Source: Igneacidithiobacillus sp041146875
Lineage (GTDB): Bacteria > Pseudomonadota > Gammaproteobacteria > Acidithiobacillales > Acidithiobacillaceae
Direction: 5' to 3'
Assembly: GCF_041146875.1 (NCBI RefSeq)
Contig: NZ_JBFRXP010000003.1
Location: 122,735 to 186,734 of the forward strand
DNA length: 64,000 nt
Shown: piece after piece, positions 34,984-43,432 of the stretch
Layout of the letters: each line of letters begins with the position of its first letter
Numbering within the stretch: the first letter of the stretch is position 1
The notes under the pieces: model-generated
Seen by the model: the letters and a program-made list of their open reading frames with translations, nothing else
Databases searched by the model: none
What the model was told of the DNA's origin: nothing
Program-made: the position numbers and the translations under genes

Positions 34984-35787
34984 TTAGGAGCGCTGCGCTT
35001 GGATGACTTTTTCCAGAGTCGTGGCAATGGCACGCACCATCACCTGAATTCCCATCCAGTCCGGGTGCACCCGGTCGGTCCAGAAGTACTGGGGATGATC
35101 GCGGCTCAAAAGGTTCCAATACACCAGGTGCACATTGGCATGCTGCCGCGCGGTTTGGATATAGAGGTTCTGCACTTCGTGCTCCCAGAAACGAGGCATT
35201 TCCGGCATCACCAGTAAGACCTGACGATCACCAACCAAGCGGAGGAATGTCTCCATGTCCTGGGGGGAGACCTCGCCATTGGTGCCTAACTCCACTACCA
35301 CATAACCCACCCGGTGGGTGACGTGGGTCTGCTCCAGCACCTTCCAGATGGGAATAGCTTCCGAAAACTGGCGCCCTACTCGCCCGTCAATTAAGGCGTT
35401 GGGGAAGATATGGGCAAAATAGCCCGACCAGCCCGTCAGAATGCTGTCACCAATAATGATCACCCCCACCGGTCCGCTTTTGGGAAAGCGTATGATGGAA
35501 TTGGCATCCAGCACATACCCTGGATCAGGGGTCTGGGTGAAGTCTTTTTTGGCGTCGACGATGGCCATCCGGTCTAGATAGCGGTCCGGGGCATGGGTTG
35601 CGGCGGCGGCCTGCGGCGTCAGCCTGGGCAGTGCCGACTGCAGGGGGAGCACAGGGGCTGGCACCGGATGGTTGAAGGGGGGCGTCTGTTGGGCACAAGA
35701 GGTCAGTGCTAATAATGACGCTGCTACCAGAACCCGCAACGGCCGCCACGGCGCGATCCGCTCCCACCCTTTGCGCAATTGGTTCAA
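34984..35787 (-). CDS. SGNH-family lipoprotein paralogous to the acyltransferase's C-terminal domain
   Basis: This protein of about 267 aa has a lipoprotein signal ending 'LLALTSCAQQ' and one SGNH domain: 'IIGDSILTGWSGYFAHIFPN', 'VELGTNGEVSPQDMETF', 'PRFWEHEVQNLYIQTA' and 'DRVHPDWMG'. These align closely with the C-terminal domain of the neighbouring acyltransferase, so the two arose by duplication or domain sharing. TTG 35787 is preferred because GGGAG lies 8-10 bp before it; ATG 35838 has its purine run too close. It would act in the periplasm, probably as the partner that transfers or removes acyl groups. Confidence 0.75.
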   Translation of the reverse strand: MNQLRKGWERIAPWRPLRVLVAASLLALTSCAQQTPPFNHPVPAPVLPLQSALPRLTPQAAAATHAPDRYLDRMAIVDAKKDFTQTPDPGYVLDANSIIRFPKSGPVGVIIIGDSILTGWSGYFAHIFPNALIDGRVGRQFSEAIPIWKVLEQTHVTHRVGYVVVELGTNGEVSPQDMETFLRLVGDRQVLLVMPEMPRFWEHEVQNLYIQTARQHANVHLVYWNLLSRDHPQYFWTDRVHPDWMGIQVMVRAIATTLEKVIQAQRS

Positions 35788-36027
35788 GGCGCAATCTCCC
35801 TTCCAACCCTGAAAATTGGCGCCGATACTAGCACGCATCTCCCAGCCAAAATAGGGCCTTTTACCAGTGAATCAGGAATCTACAAGCGCCGAGGGGGAGT
35901 AACACCGGCTCAATTCTTCATCGCCACAGTTTCCTAGATCGCCACAGCCATCGTGGAATCTGGGTTTCATGAGGAGATTTACAGCAAGATTCCCCAGCAC
36001 TGCGATTTTTCGTACACTGTACGCCTC

Positions 36028-36117
36028 GGAGGTGTGGCAGAGCGGTTGAATGCACCGGTCTTGAAAACCGGCAGGGGTTCACGCCCCTCGTGAGTTCGAA
36101 TCTCACCGCCTCCGCCA
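36028..36117 (+). tRNA. tRNA-Ser (anticodon TGA)
   Basis: The 90-nt sequence has the long variable arm of a class II tRNA. The acceptor stem is GGAGGTG/CGCCTCC with one G-U pair, and the anticodon loop is CTTGAAA with anticodon TGA between CCGGT and ACCGG. The T-loop is GTTCGAATC and CCA is at 36115-36117. The run CGATTTTTCGTACACT just upstream probably contains the promoter -10 region. Confidence 0.95.
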
Positions 36118-36121
36118 CTCA

Positions 36122-36619
36122 CTACCCCAACTTTCGGCCGAGAATCAGCAAATCTCTGGTTTCGCCACCCAGTTGGGCGATCGCCGGCAAATTCCCCCAC
36201 TCAATAAACTGAAATTTTTCAAATAGGCGCACACTTGCACGGTTCTCAGCGAAGATAAATCCGAGCAATGTGCTCACCCCGAGAGCGGGTGCGGTATCAA
36301 TGGCGTGCTGCAATAGAATGCTCCCGTGTCCTTTCCCGCGTTGCCCATCTTTAACATAAATGGCGAGTTCCACCGTGGCCGCATAAGCAGGACGGCCGTA
36401 AAAATCCGAAACACTTAACCAAGCACTAATTTCTGTCCCTTTCTCTAGCACCCAGACAGGTCGACGCGAAGGGTCATGGGCGTGAAACCAGGGCACTCGA
36501 CTCTCCACCGACACCGGCTCGGTATCTGCAGTGACGATGCGCGAGGGAATGGTCGAGTTATAGATGGCGACGATCTCGGGCAAATCTTCCGCTGTGGCTA
36601 AACGCAGTCGGGTATCCAT
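36122..36619 (-). CDS. GNAT-family N-acetyltransferase (phosphinothricin-type)
   Basis: This 165-aa protein has 'LRLATAEDLPEIVAIYNSTI', 'VELAIYVKDGQRGKGHGSIL' with the acetyl-CoA pyrophosphate loop, and 'GFIFAENRASVRLFEKFQF'. These fit the Pat/bar branch, which acetylates small amines or amino-acid analogues. The real substrate is unknown. ATG 36619 overlaps the rqcH stop by 1 bp, so the two are coupled. Confidence 0.85.
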   Translation of the reverse strand: MDTRLRLATAEDLPEIVAIYNSTIPSRIVTADTEPVSVESRVPWFHAHDPSRRPVWVLEKGTEISAWLSVSDFYGRPAYAATVELAIYVKDGQRGKGHGSILLQHAIDTAPALGVSTLLGFIFAENRASVRLFEKFQFIEWGNLPAIAQLGGETRDLLILGRKLG

Positions 36620-38106
36620 CAATTCCTCGCACTGCCGGGTCGACGCACACGCAGGGTCTGAAACTGGCGATACACTACCCGCCCTGCGCCGCCCTGAGGA
36701 TGCCGGCTTACATGACGCAGTTCGGTCCAGTCTACTTCCGCACTCAGGGCCTGAGAATTACTGTGTTGTAGAGCAATTTCCGCGGCACTACGCAGTACTT
36801 GCGGTGGCACGGGTTGCTGCGCATTCTGGCGCCGAATCAGTACATGGCTGCCCTGCAAGTCCTGTACATGGAGCCAGATGTCCTGCGGCTGCCCCAAACG
36901 AAAACTCAGATAGTCGTTGGCACGCGCATTCTTGCCCCAAAGAATGGTAAAGCCATCGACCACACGCTGATCGATTCCCGGCTGCGCCCCCTGTTTGGAC
37001 GCTTTCTTTACCGGCATCATCGCTTCGGTCGGTACAAGCTCTCGTTGCGGCAGCTGCAGCAACGCCAGTTCGACCCTGGCAATCTCCTCCGCAATGCGCT
37101 GCCGCGCCCGTTGCGCCCGTTGCGAGCGTTTTATGAGTTCCTCGGCATAGGCGTGGAGGGTTTTACCGGCAGGAATCTCGATCTCGATTTCCGCTATGCC
37201 CTCGGCACGATATTCTAGTACCCGCACCGGGCCGCCGTGATGCAGTCTATCGGGCGCAGCGAAGAGCGCAGCCGCATGACGCCGGTCGGAAGCCGGAGTT
37301 GTCTGCCAGCGTGCCAGGTCCTCTTGCAGACGCTGCAAACGTCGCCGCAAGCGTTGTCCTTCTTGCCTTCGCGCCAGGTCTTCAGGATTTTTCTCGGGCG
37401 CCGCTTTGTCATTTCTTACTTCCCGCCAACGTGTTGCTTCTAAAGCGGTGATCGCTATGGCAGCGGGGTTATCGGTGATGGGGTAAGGCTCAGCTTCCGG
37501 CAGCTGCCACCACTGCGCACCGGGCGGACCCTGCAAGACCGAGTGGACCTTTGCCTCTGCATCCACACCCAGCATGGTGCGGCGCTTCACCTGCACCAGC
37601 GACAACGGGTTCTCCAGCGTCGCCCATGATGCGGACGAGCTGGGCGGCCGATACAACGCTTGCGGCAGGATTCGCGGTTCGTCCTGGTCAAGGCTGTCCC
37701 AACGGGAGGACCAATGAATATGCCTGTTCTCATCCACCAAGAGCAGCGCACCACGCCCGCCAAAACACTCGGCAATCAGGCTCCAGCGTTGTTCCTGCCG
37801 GTCGAGGCCGGCGTGGGCAAAGCGTAGGCGTAAAATCCGGTCGGCCCAAGGTACCTCAATGGCAAGCAGGCGAAATCCCGCAAGCTTCTGCCCCAAAATA
37901 GCCGCCGGGCCGGCAGGCTTGGGCACCGTACGTACAGCCTCATCCCAAAACAGACCCAGAGGCGCGGATTGTGCTACCAGGAAAAGGCGTCCGCAGGCAA
38001 AATGCAGCGTCGCTTTGCCTTGCTCTACGCCAATTCCACGCAGGGTCTGATGGGCAAAGTCTTCCTGCAGGCAACGCGCTGCGGCAAAGAGCTGCAGGGT
38101 ATCCAC
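36619..38106 (-). CDS. rqcH: RqcH/NFACT-family ribosome quality-control protein
   Basis: This 495-aa protein contains an NFACT-N domain ('MDTLQLFAAARCLQEDF...' N-terminal region), a helical middle with long basic/coiled segments ('RRRLQRLQEDLARWQ', 'RARQRIAEEIARVELALLQL'), and the NFACT-R (DUF814) RNA-binding domain with 'ILWGKNARANDYLSFRLG' and 'DIWLHVQDLQGSHVLIRR'. RqcH binds stalled 50S subunits and recruits tRNA-Ala to add C-terminal alanine tags. It is rather short for the family. It is absent from enteric bacteria but found in several other lineages. Confidence 0.85.
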   Translation of the reverse strand: MDTLQLFAAARCLQEDFAHQTLRGIGVEQGKATLHFACGRLFLVAQSAPLGLFWDEAVRTVPKPAGPAAILGQKLAGFRLLAIEVPWADRILRLRFAHAGLDRQEQRWSLIAECFGGRGALLLVDENRHIHWSSRWDSLDQDEPRILPQALYRPPSSSASWATLENPLSLVQVKRRTMLGVDAEAKVHSVLQGPPGAQWWQLPEAEPYPITDNPAAIAITALEATRWREVRNDKAAPEKNPEDLARRQEGQRLRRRLQRLQEDLARWQTTPASDRRHAAALFAAPDRLHHGGPVRVLEYRAEGIAEIEIEIPAGKTLHAYAEELIKRSQRAQRARQRIAEEIARVELALLQLPQRELVPTEAMMPVKKASKQGAQPGIDQRVVDGFTILWGKNARANDYLSFRLGQPQDIWLHVQDLQGSHVLIRRQNAQQPVPPQVLRSAAEIALQHSNSQALSAEVDWTELRHVSRHPQGGAGRVVYRQFQTLRVRRPGSARN

Positions 38107-38109
38107 GCC

Positions 38110-39756
38110 CTAGGGCTCCGCGCGCAGCACACCCGCCGCAAGTAGATGTTGCCACAAAGCAGCCAAGGCCTCGCCATCGGGCGACTGGCTGGTATCGAGG
38201 CGCAACTCCGGGGCTTCCGGTTCTTCATAGGGGTCACTCACCCCGGTAAAGTGGGAAATTTCGCCGCGCTGCGCACGCGCATACAGACCTTTCGGATCAC
38301 GCTCAGCGCAGACCGCCAAAGGCGTTGCCACGTGGACTTCAATAAAAAGCCCACCCGCCTCTTCTACCAAGCGCCGTGCCTCGGCGCGGGCGCCACGATA
38401 GGGAGAAATGGCTGCGACCAGCGCAATGCCACCATGTCTCGCTACGAGGCTCGCCACGAAACCGATGCGGCGGATGTTTTCGTCCCGGTCTTCGCGACTA
38501 AAACCCAAGCCCTTAGAGAGAAAACGCCGCACCACATCGCCATCAAGCAGAGTCACCGCGCGAGAATCGTGGCTCTCCAGGCGGCGCGCCAGCATCCCTG
38601 CCAAGGTACTTTTGCCACTCGCGGAAAGCCCGGTGAACCACACCACCAAACCGCGGCGATCGGCACCCCGATAGGCCTGGCGTAGGATGCGAATCACCTC
38701 CGGTGGGGAGAACCAATCGGGAATCTCTTCGTTGGCCGCCAAACGACGCCGCAACTCGGTTCCCGATAACTCTGCCAAGCGCTCGCCATTGGCCTCGGCG
38801 CGCGGCACATAGGCACGGCGTTTGGAAGAATAGGCATACTCCGGCAAGAGCACCGGGATGATGCCGAGCTCGTCAAGATGTTCTTCCAGCAGTTCCTGGG
38901 CGGCAAAGGGCGGATACCAACTGCCTCGCTCGGGATGGCCAGGATCGGCATGGGCACGACCCACAACAAAATGGGTAGCGCCGTGATTACGGCGGATCAG
39001 CGCATGCCAGAGGGCCTCACGCGGACCCGCCATGCGCATCGCCAAAGGCAAAGGCGAGAGCAAGACCCGCTGCACGGGATAGTGGGGTAGCACCGCACGG
39101 TAGGCACGCATGCGCGCGGCGGCGTCCACATCTCCAGGCTTGGTCGGGCCGATTGCCGGGTGAAGCAGCAAGCGGGCATCCTCACCCAGCTCAGCCATCG
39201 CTGCCTGCGTAATGGCGATATGTGCATGGTGCAGTGGATTACGGGTCTGAAAGGCCAGCAAGGGACGCCCCGCGGCAAACGTGCGCAGCTCTTGCGGATA
39301 GCGGTACTCCGGGGGGAATTCCACCGCAGCAGCGCGACGCAGTGCATCTTCCTCCCAGGGTTCTACGCTTCCGGCGACGTTCCATGCGGGTAGGTCGAGA
39401 ATCTGCGCCACCCCCGGATGCGCACGATCATCACTACCATAAACCAACAGCGCCTCGCGCCGGCGATCTGGACGATAACACTCTGTCACCCGCAGCCGCG
39501 CCAGGGGAGTACCATCTTCGCGATCCAGACGTAGCGCGCTGCCCGAGCGAAGCTCTTCGGCCAAGCGATCCGCCACTTCCAGGGTAATCGGCAGCGGCCA
39601 CAGGCTGCCATCCGGTAGGCGCATTTGCGTACTCACCGATTCCCACGTCGCCTGGTCCATAAAACCCGTCAACGGCGCAAAGGCACCAGTAAGCAAAAGT
39701 TCCAGATCGCAGCGCTGACGTGCGGTCAAAACATGAACAGCCGTCATGTCGTTCAT
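38110..39756 (-). CDS. Bifunctional ATP sulfurylase / APS kinase
   Basis: This 548-aa protein has an N-terminal Sat domain with the catalytic motif 'FQTRNPLHHAH' (about residues 167-177) and 'VGRAHADPGHPERGSWYPPF', and a C-terminal APS kinase domain with P-loop 'GLSASGKSTLAG' (about residues 375-386). It makes adenylyl sulfate from sulfate and ATP, then PAPS. In sulfur oxidisers Sat can also run in reverse to make ATP from APS, but the kinase fusion favours assimilation. ATG 39756 overlaps the apt stop as ATGA. It lies 3 bp before rqcH. Confidence 0.93.
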   Translation of the reverse strand: MNDMTAVHVLTARQRCDLELLLTGAFAPLTGFMDQATWESVSTQMRLPDGSLWPLPITLEVADRLAEELRSGSALRLDREDGTPLARLRVTECYRPDRRREALLVYGSDDRAHPGVAQILDLPAWNVAGSVEPWEEDALRRAAAVEFPPEYRYPQELRTFAAGRPLLAFQTRNPLHHAHIAITQAAMAELGEDARLLLHPAIGPTKPGDVDAAARMRAYRAVLPHYPVQRVLLSPLPLAMRMAGPREALWHALIRRNHGATHFVVGRAHADPGHPERGSWYPPFAAQELLEEHLDELGIIPVLLPEYAYSSKRRAYVPRAEANGERLAELSGTELRRRLAANEEIPDWFSPPEVIRILRQAYRGADRRGLVVWFTGLSASGKSTLAGMLARRLESHDSRAVTLLDGDVVRRFLSKGLGFSREDRDENIRRIGFVASLVARHGGIALVAAISPYRGARAEARRLVEEAGGLFIEVHVATPLAVCAERDPKGLYARAQRGEISHFTGVSDPYEEPEAPELRLDTSQSPDGEALAALWQHLLAAGVLRAEP

Positions 39757-40328
39757 GACGCTTGCAGCGGAAACAGGGGCAGATGCGCCAGTGCCAGCAA
39801 TGGCTCTGGCAGTTGCGGTGGCATATCTCCCTCGGTACAAATCGTCGCCACTGCGGCAATCTGCGCCTGCGCCTCGCCCATCAGGCTGCGCATGGCCTCC
39901 AGAGTTGAACCGGTACTGATCACATCATCGACCAAAACCACGGGTTGACCCTGCAGAAGCGAGCGATCCTTAGCATCCAGATAGAGGGTCTGCGGCCTGC
40001 CGGTGGTGATGGAAAGGGTTGAAGTCTGCAGTGCCTCGCCCATATAGGATTTATAGTTTTTGCGCAGCACAACGTAGGGCTTTTTCACCCGCAGGGAAAG
40101 AGCGTACGCCAGCGGTATGCTCTTCGCCTCGGCGGTTACGAGGGCAACATACTCATGCGTCGCAAGATCTTTTGCTAGGGCATCTGCGGCGGCTTCACAA
40201 AGTTCGGTATCGCCAAGAATATTAAGTACCGCGATTGCCAAGTCGGGGCTAACGGCAAAGAGCGGCAAATCGCGCCGCACCGCGCCAATTTGCAAGGCGT
40301 GACTCTCTTGCGGAAGGGAATTTTGCAT
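39753..40328 (-). CDS. apt: Adenine phosphoribosyltransferase-like protein
   Basis: This protein of about 191 aa has the PRPP-binding motif 'VVLVDDVISTGSTLEAM', 'EYVALVTAEAKSIPLAYALS' and 'PYVVLRKNYKSYM'. These fit adenine/xanthine phosphoribosyltransferases, which salvage free bases to nucleotides. ATG 40328 places the family start normally; ATG 40373 is in frame. It overlaps the sat-apsK start by 4 bp and diverges from the purH leader. Confidence 0.8.
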   Translation of the reverse strand: MQNSLPQESHALQIGAVRRDLPLFAVSPDLAIAVLNILGDTELCEAAADALAKDLATHEYVALVTAEAKSIPLAYALSLRVKKPYVVLRKNYKSYMGEALQTSTLSITTGRPQTLYLDAKDRSLLQGQPVVLVDDVISTGSTLEAMRSLMGEAQAQIAAVATICTEGDMPPQLPEPLLALAHLPLFPLQAS

Positions 40329-40417
40329 TGTGGGCCTGTCCAGTTCATTTTTGGAAGGGTGACAGTTTGCCATGACTGGCCGCGCTTCCCAAGATTCTCT
40401 AAATTCCAGATTGGCTA

Positions 40418-40446
40418 TTGCACGCTTTTCACGCCGGGTATATGAT
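40418..40446 (+). promoter_or_regulatory. Sigma70-type promoter of the purH operon
   Basis: TTGCAC (40418-40423) and TATGAT (40441-40446) are separated by exactly 17 bp. The start site would be near 40453, giving a leader of about 127 nt before purH. This is one of the best promoter matches in the window. Confidence 0.65.
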
Positions 40447-40452
40447 ATTTTC

Positions 40453-40537
40453 ATTCCATCGCCGCTGGCGATGTGTACGCAACGCTCCCTCCATCAGGAG
40501 GTTTGGGTACGACAGGTTTCCTGATCGTACCTTTTTT
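40453..40537 (+). promoter_or_regulatory. purH leader with competing hairpins (candidate attenuator)
   Basis: The leader can form CATCGCC/GGCGATG (about 40457-40473), then CCTCC/GGAGG (40488-40492 with 40497-40501). Alternatively, ATCAGGAGG (40493-40501) can pair with TTTCCTGAT (40517-40525), which would block the terminator. That pairing and the CCTCC/GGAGG hairpin exclude each other. A 17-codon open frame starts at ATG 40471 and stops at 40522-40524, overlapping the switch. This is the layout of an attenuator. I recognise no known riboswitch consensus, and the signal it senses is unknown. Confidence 0.55.
40506..40537 (+). terminator. Intrinsic terminator inside the purH leader
   Basis: GGTACGACAGG (40506-40516) pairs with CCTGATCGTACC (40520-40531, one bulged A) and is followed by six T residues (40532-40537). 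It lies between the promoter and purH, 42 bp before the start codon, so it must be overcome for the operon to be expressed. Confidence 0.8.
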
Positions 40538-40579
40538 ATTTCGACGCCCGGCCAGGGCGACAGCTAGGAAAGAGATTAC

Positions 40580-42151
40580 ATGGGCGGCATAACACGAGCT
40601 CTCATCAGCGTTTCCGATAAACAGGGCGTGGTGGAATTTGCGCGCGGGCTCTCTGCCCATGGCGTAGAGCTTCTCTCCACGGGCGGTACGGCGCGGCTGT
40701 TGCGGGAAGCCGGATTGGCCGTGATCGAAGTCGCTGACTACACCGGTTTCCCGGAAATGCTCGAGGGGCGTCTGAAGACCCTGCACCCCAAAATTCATGG
40801 TGGCCTGCTGGCCCGCCGCGACGATCCACAGCAAGAAGAAGACATGCGCCGCGCGGGAATCCCGCCGATCGACCTGCTTTGCGTGAATCTCTATCCCTTC
40901 GCGGCGACCATCGCGCAACCCGATGTAACCCTGGACGAGGCCATTGAGCAGATCGATATTGGCGGGCCCACCATGCTGCGTGCTGGCGCCAAGAACTGGC
41001 AGGGCGTGACGGTCGTAGTCGATCCGGCAGACTATGAACTGGTGCTACAGGAAATGGAGCAGAGCCATGGTGGTGTCGGTGCAAAACTGCGTTATCGGTT
41101 GGCGGCCAAGGTCTTCGCTCATACGGCGCGCTACGATGGCTTGATTGCCGACCACCTCTCCCGCCATCTCGACGATCTCGAAAAACCCGATGACTTCCCG
41201 CAGATCATCACCTTGCAACTGGAGCAAAGACAGAACCTGCGTTATGGAGAAAACCCGCATCAACGCGCGGCGTTTTATGCGGATGCCAGCGGCACCGGCT
41301 TGGCCCATGCCAAGCAGTTACAAGGCAAGGAGCTATCATACAACAACCTCGGCGACAGTGACGCGGCGATCAATCTGGTGCTGGAATTTGCCGAACCGGC
41401 TTGCGCCATCATCAAGCATGGTAACCCCTGCGGCACCGCCATTGGCAGAGACGCCGCCGATGCCTTTGCCCGCGCCTGGTCGGCAGACCCAGTTTCGGCC
41501 TTTGGCAGCGTCATCGCCTGCAATCGCGTTATCGATGCTGGTCTAGCGCAGGCCATTACAGAGTCTTTCATCGAGGTCATCCTTGCGCCGGAAATCGCAC
41601 CCGAAGCTGCGGCCATTCTGGCGCGCAAAAAAAACCTACGGGTGCTGGCTTATGGTGCCCCGGAGAGCTGGCGGCAGGCCGGGGCCTGGGACTTCAAACG
41701 TGTGCGTGGAGGCTTGCTGCTGCAAGATTTTGATGACTTGGTAGAGGACGAAGGGCAATGGCGCGTGGTCAGTGAGCGTAGCCCGAGCGCAGAGGAGCAG
41801 CGCGATCTGCGCTTTGCCTGGAAGGTGGCGAAACACGTGCGCTCCAATGCCATTGTCTATGCGGCCGATGGGCGCACCTTGGGGGTCGGCGCGGGACAAA
41901 TGAGTCGCGTCGATGCCGCCCGTTGTGGTGCCACCAAGGCAGAAGAACTGGGCTTCTCCCTACAGGGTGCGGCGCTGGCCTCGGATGCCTTTTTCCCCTT
42001 CCGCGACGGGGTCGATGCCGCTGGCACCGCTGGTGTCAAGGCCATCATTCAGCCCGGTGGCTCGATTCGCGACGAGGAAGTCATTGCCAGCGCCAACGAA
42101 CATGGCATTGCCATGATCTTTACCAGTGTACGCCACTTCCGTCATGGCTAA
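40580..42151 (+). CDS. purH: Bifunctional AICAR transformylase / IMP cyclohydrolase
   Basis: This 523-aa protein has the usual length. It starts 'MGGITRALISVSDKQGVVEF' (the methylglyoxal-synthase-like cyclohydrolase domain with 'TGGTARLLREAGL'), followed by the transformylase part with 'LRYGENPHQRAAFY', 'IIKHGNPCGTA' and 'GGSIRDEEVIASANEHG'. It carries out the last two steps of IMP synthesis. GGAAAGAG lies before ATG 40580. It leads the purH-purD-tsaC-hemF-pyrD run. Confidence 0.97.
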   Translation: MGGITRALISVSDKQGVVEFARGLSAHGVELLSTGGTARLLREAGLAVIEVADYTGFPEMLEGRLKTLHPKIHGGLLARRDDPQQEEDMRRAGIPPIDLLCVNLYPFAATIAQPDVTLDEAIEQIDIGGPTMLRAGAKNWQGVTVVVDPADYELVLQEMEQSHGGVGAKLRYRLAAKVFAHTARYDGLIADHLSRHLDDLEKPDDFPQIITLQLEQRQNLRYGENPHQRAAFYADASGTGLAHAKQLQGKELSYNNLGDSDAAINLVLEFAEPACAIIKHGNPCGTAIGRDAADAFARAWSADPVSAFGSVIACNRVIDAGLAQAITESFIEVILAPEIAPEAAAILARKKNLRVLAYGAPESWRQAGAWDFKRVRGGLLLQDFDDLVEDEGQWRVVSERSPSAEEQRDLRFAWKVAKHVRSNAIVYAADGRTLGVGAGQMSRVDAARCGATKAEELGFSLQGAALASDAFFPFRDGVDAAGTAGVKAIIQPGGSIRDEEVIASANEHGIAMIFTSVRHFRHG

Positions 42152-42164
42152 GGAGAAGACCGCT

Positions 42165-43424
42165 ATGCAAAAGGTCATGGTACTGGGTAGCGGCGGTCGC
42201 GAGCATGCTATCGCCTGGAAGCTGGCGCAGTCTAACGAGGTCGGCGAAGTCCTCTGCGTACCTGGCAATCCGGGCACAGAACACGAACCCAAATGCCGCA
42301 ATCTCCGCGTGTCTCCTTTGGACAGCGCTGCCGTCGTCGCTGTGGCGCATGGCGAAGGTGTTTCCCTGGTCGTGATAGGCCCCGAGGCCCCCTTGGTAGC
42401 TGGCGTGCCCGATGCCTTGCGGCGAAGCGGCATTCCCGTCTTCGGACCGAACGCCGCGGCGGCCCGGCTGGAAGGCAGTAAGGCCTTTGCCAAGGAGTTC
42501 ATGGAGCGCCACGGCATTCCCACTGCCGCCTATGGCCGTTTCACCTCATTGGCGGCGGGGCGGGAATTCCTGCAGGGTTGTGCCTTGCCCATCGTCGTCA
42601 AGGCCGATGGCCTCGCCAGCGGCAAGGGAGTCGTTATTGCCAGTACCCGCGCCGAGGCAGAGGAAGCACTGGCGCGTTTTCTCGCGTGGGGGCCGGTGCT
42701 GCTGGAGGAGTTTCTGGAAGGCGAAGAGGCCAGCTTCATTGCCATCATCAGTGACGGGCAGGTGCTACCGCTCGCCGGTTCCCAGGACCACAAACGCCTG
42801 CTGGATGCAGACCAAGGGCCGAATACCGGCGGTATGGGTGCCTACTCCCCTGCGCCCATCCTTGATGCCGCGATGAGTGAGCGCGTTCGCCGCGAGGTCA
42901 TGCAGCCGATGGCGCGCGCCCTGCAAAAAGAAAGCCTGAGCTACCGCGGCTTCCTCTACGCAGGCGTAATGGTTACCAGCGCCGGACCGAAGGTACTGGA
43001 ATTCAATTGCCGTCTGGGCGATCCAGAAACCCAGCCCCTGCTCTTCCGCCTACGCTCTGATTTGTACCCTGTCTTATATGCTGCGGCGCTCGCCGAGCCC
43101 TTGCCTGCCAGCCTCGACTGGGACCCGCGCACCGCGCTCTGCGTGGTGCTTGCGGCCCCAGGGTATCCTGAGGCGGCACAAATCGGCGCCCCTATTCTTG
43201 GTCTACCTAAGCAAGAGCCTGCCGATGCGAAGATTTTTCACGCCGGTACACGCGCCCAGGATGGTGGTATTGTGACTGCTGGAGGCCGAGTACTGGGGGT
43301 TACGGCCCTGGGCGATAGCGTCGCCAGTGCCCAGCAGGTCGCCTACGCCCTGGCAGACAAAATCCGCTGGCCAGGCAAACAATTACGCAGCGACATCGGC
43401 TGGCGTGCGCGGGGCCGCGGCTAG
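42165..43424 (+). CDS. purD: Phosphoribosylamine-glycine ligase
   Basis: This 419-aa ATP-grasp enzyme begins 'MQKVMVLGSGGREHAIAWK' and carries 'PEAPLVAGVPDALRRSGI', 'DGLASGKGVVIAS' and 'LEFNCRLGDPETQPLL'. It makes GAR in purine synthesis. ATG 42165 has AGGAG 8 bp upstream, just after the purH stop; frames starting further upstream lie inside purH. The context is the purine operon. Confidence 0.96.
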   Translation: MQKVMVLGSGGREHAIAWKLAQSNEVGEVLCVPGNPGTEHEPKCRNLRVSPLDSAAVVAVAHGEGVSLVVIGPEAPLVAGVPDALRRSGIPVFGPNAAAARLEGSKAFAKEFMERHGIPTAAYGRFTSLAAGREFLQGCALPIVVKADGLASGKGVVIASTRAEAEEALARFLAWGPVLLEEFLEGEEASFIAIISDGQVLPLAGSQDHKRLLDADQGPNTGGMGAYSPAPILDAAMSERVRREVMQPMARALQKESLSYRGFLYAGVMVTSAGPKVLEFNCRLGDPETQPLLFRLRSDLYPVLYAAALAEPLPASLDWDPRTALCVVLAAPGYPEAAQIGAPILGLPKQEPADAKIFHAGTRAQDGGIVTAGGRVLGVTALGDSVASAQQVAYALADKIRWPGKQLRSDIGWRARGRG

Positions 43425-43432
43425 GCCAAAGT

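Noticed and set aside
40453..40580. ZTP (pfl) or purine riboswitch before purH.
   Set aside because: The conserved core sequences of these classes, as I know them, were not found. Only the competing hairpins are supported.
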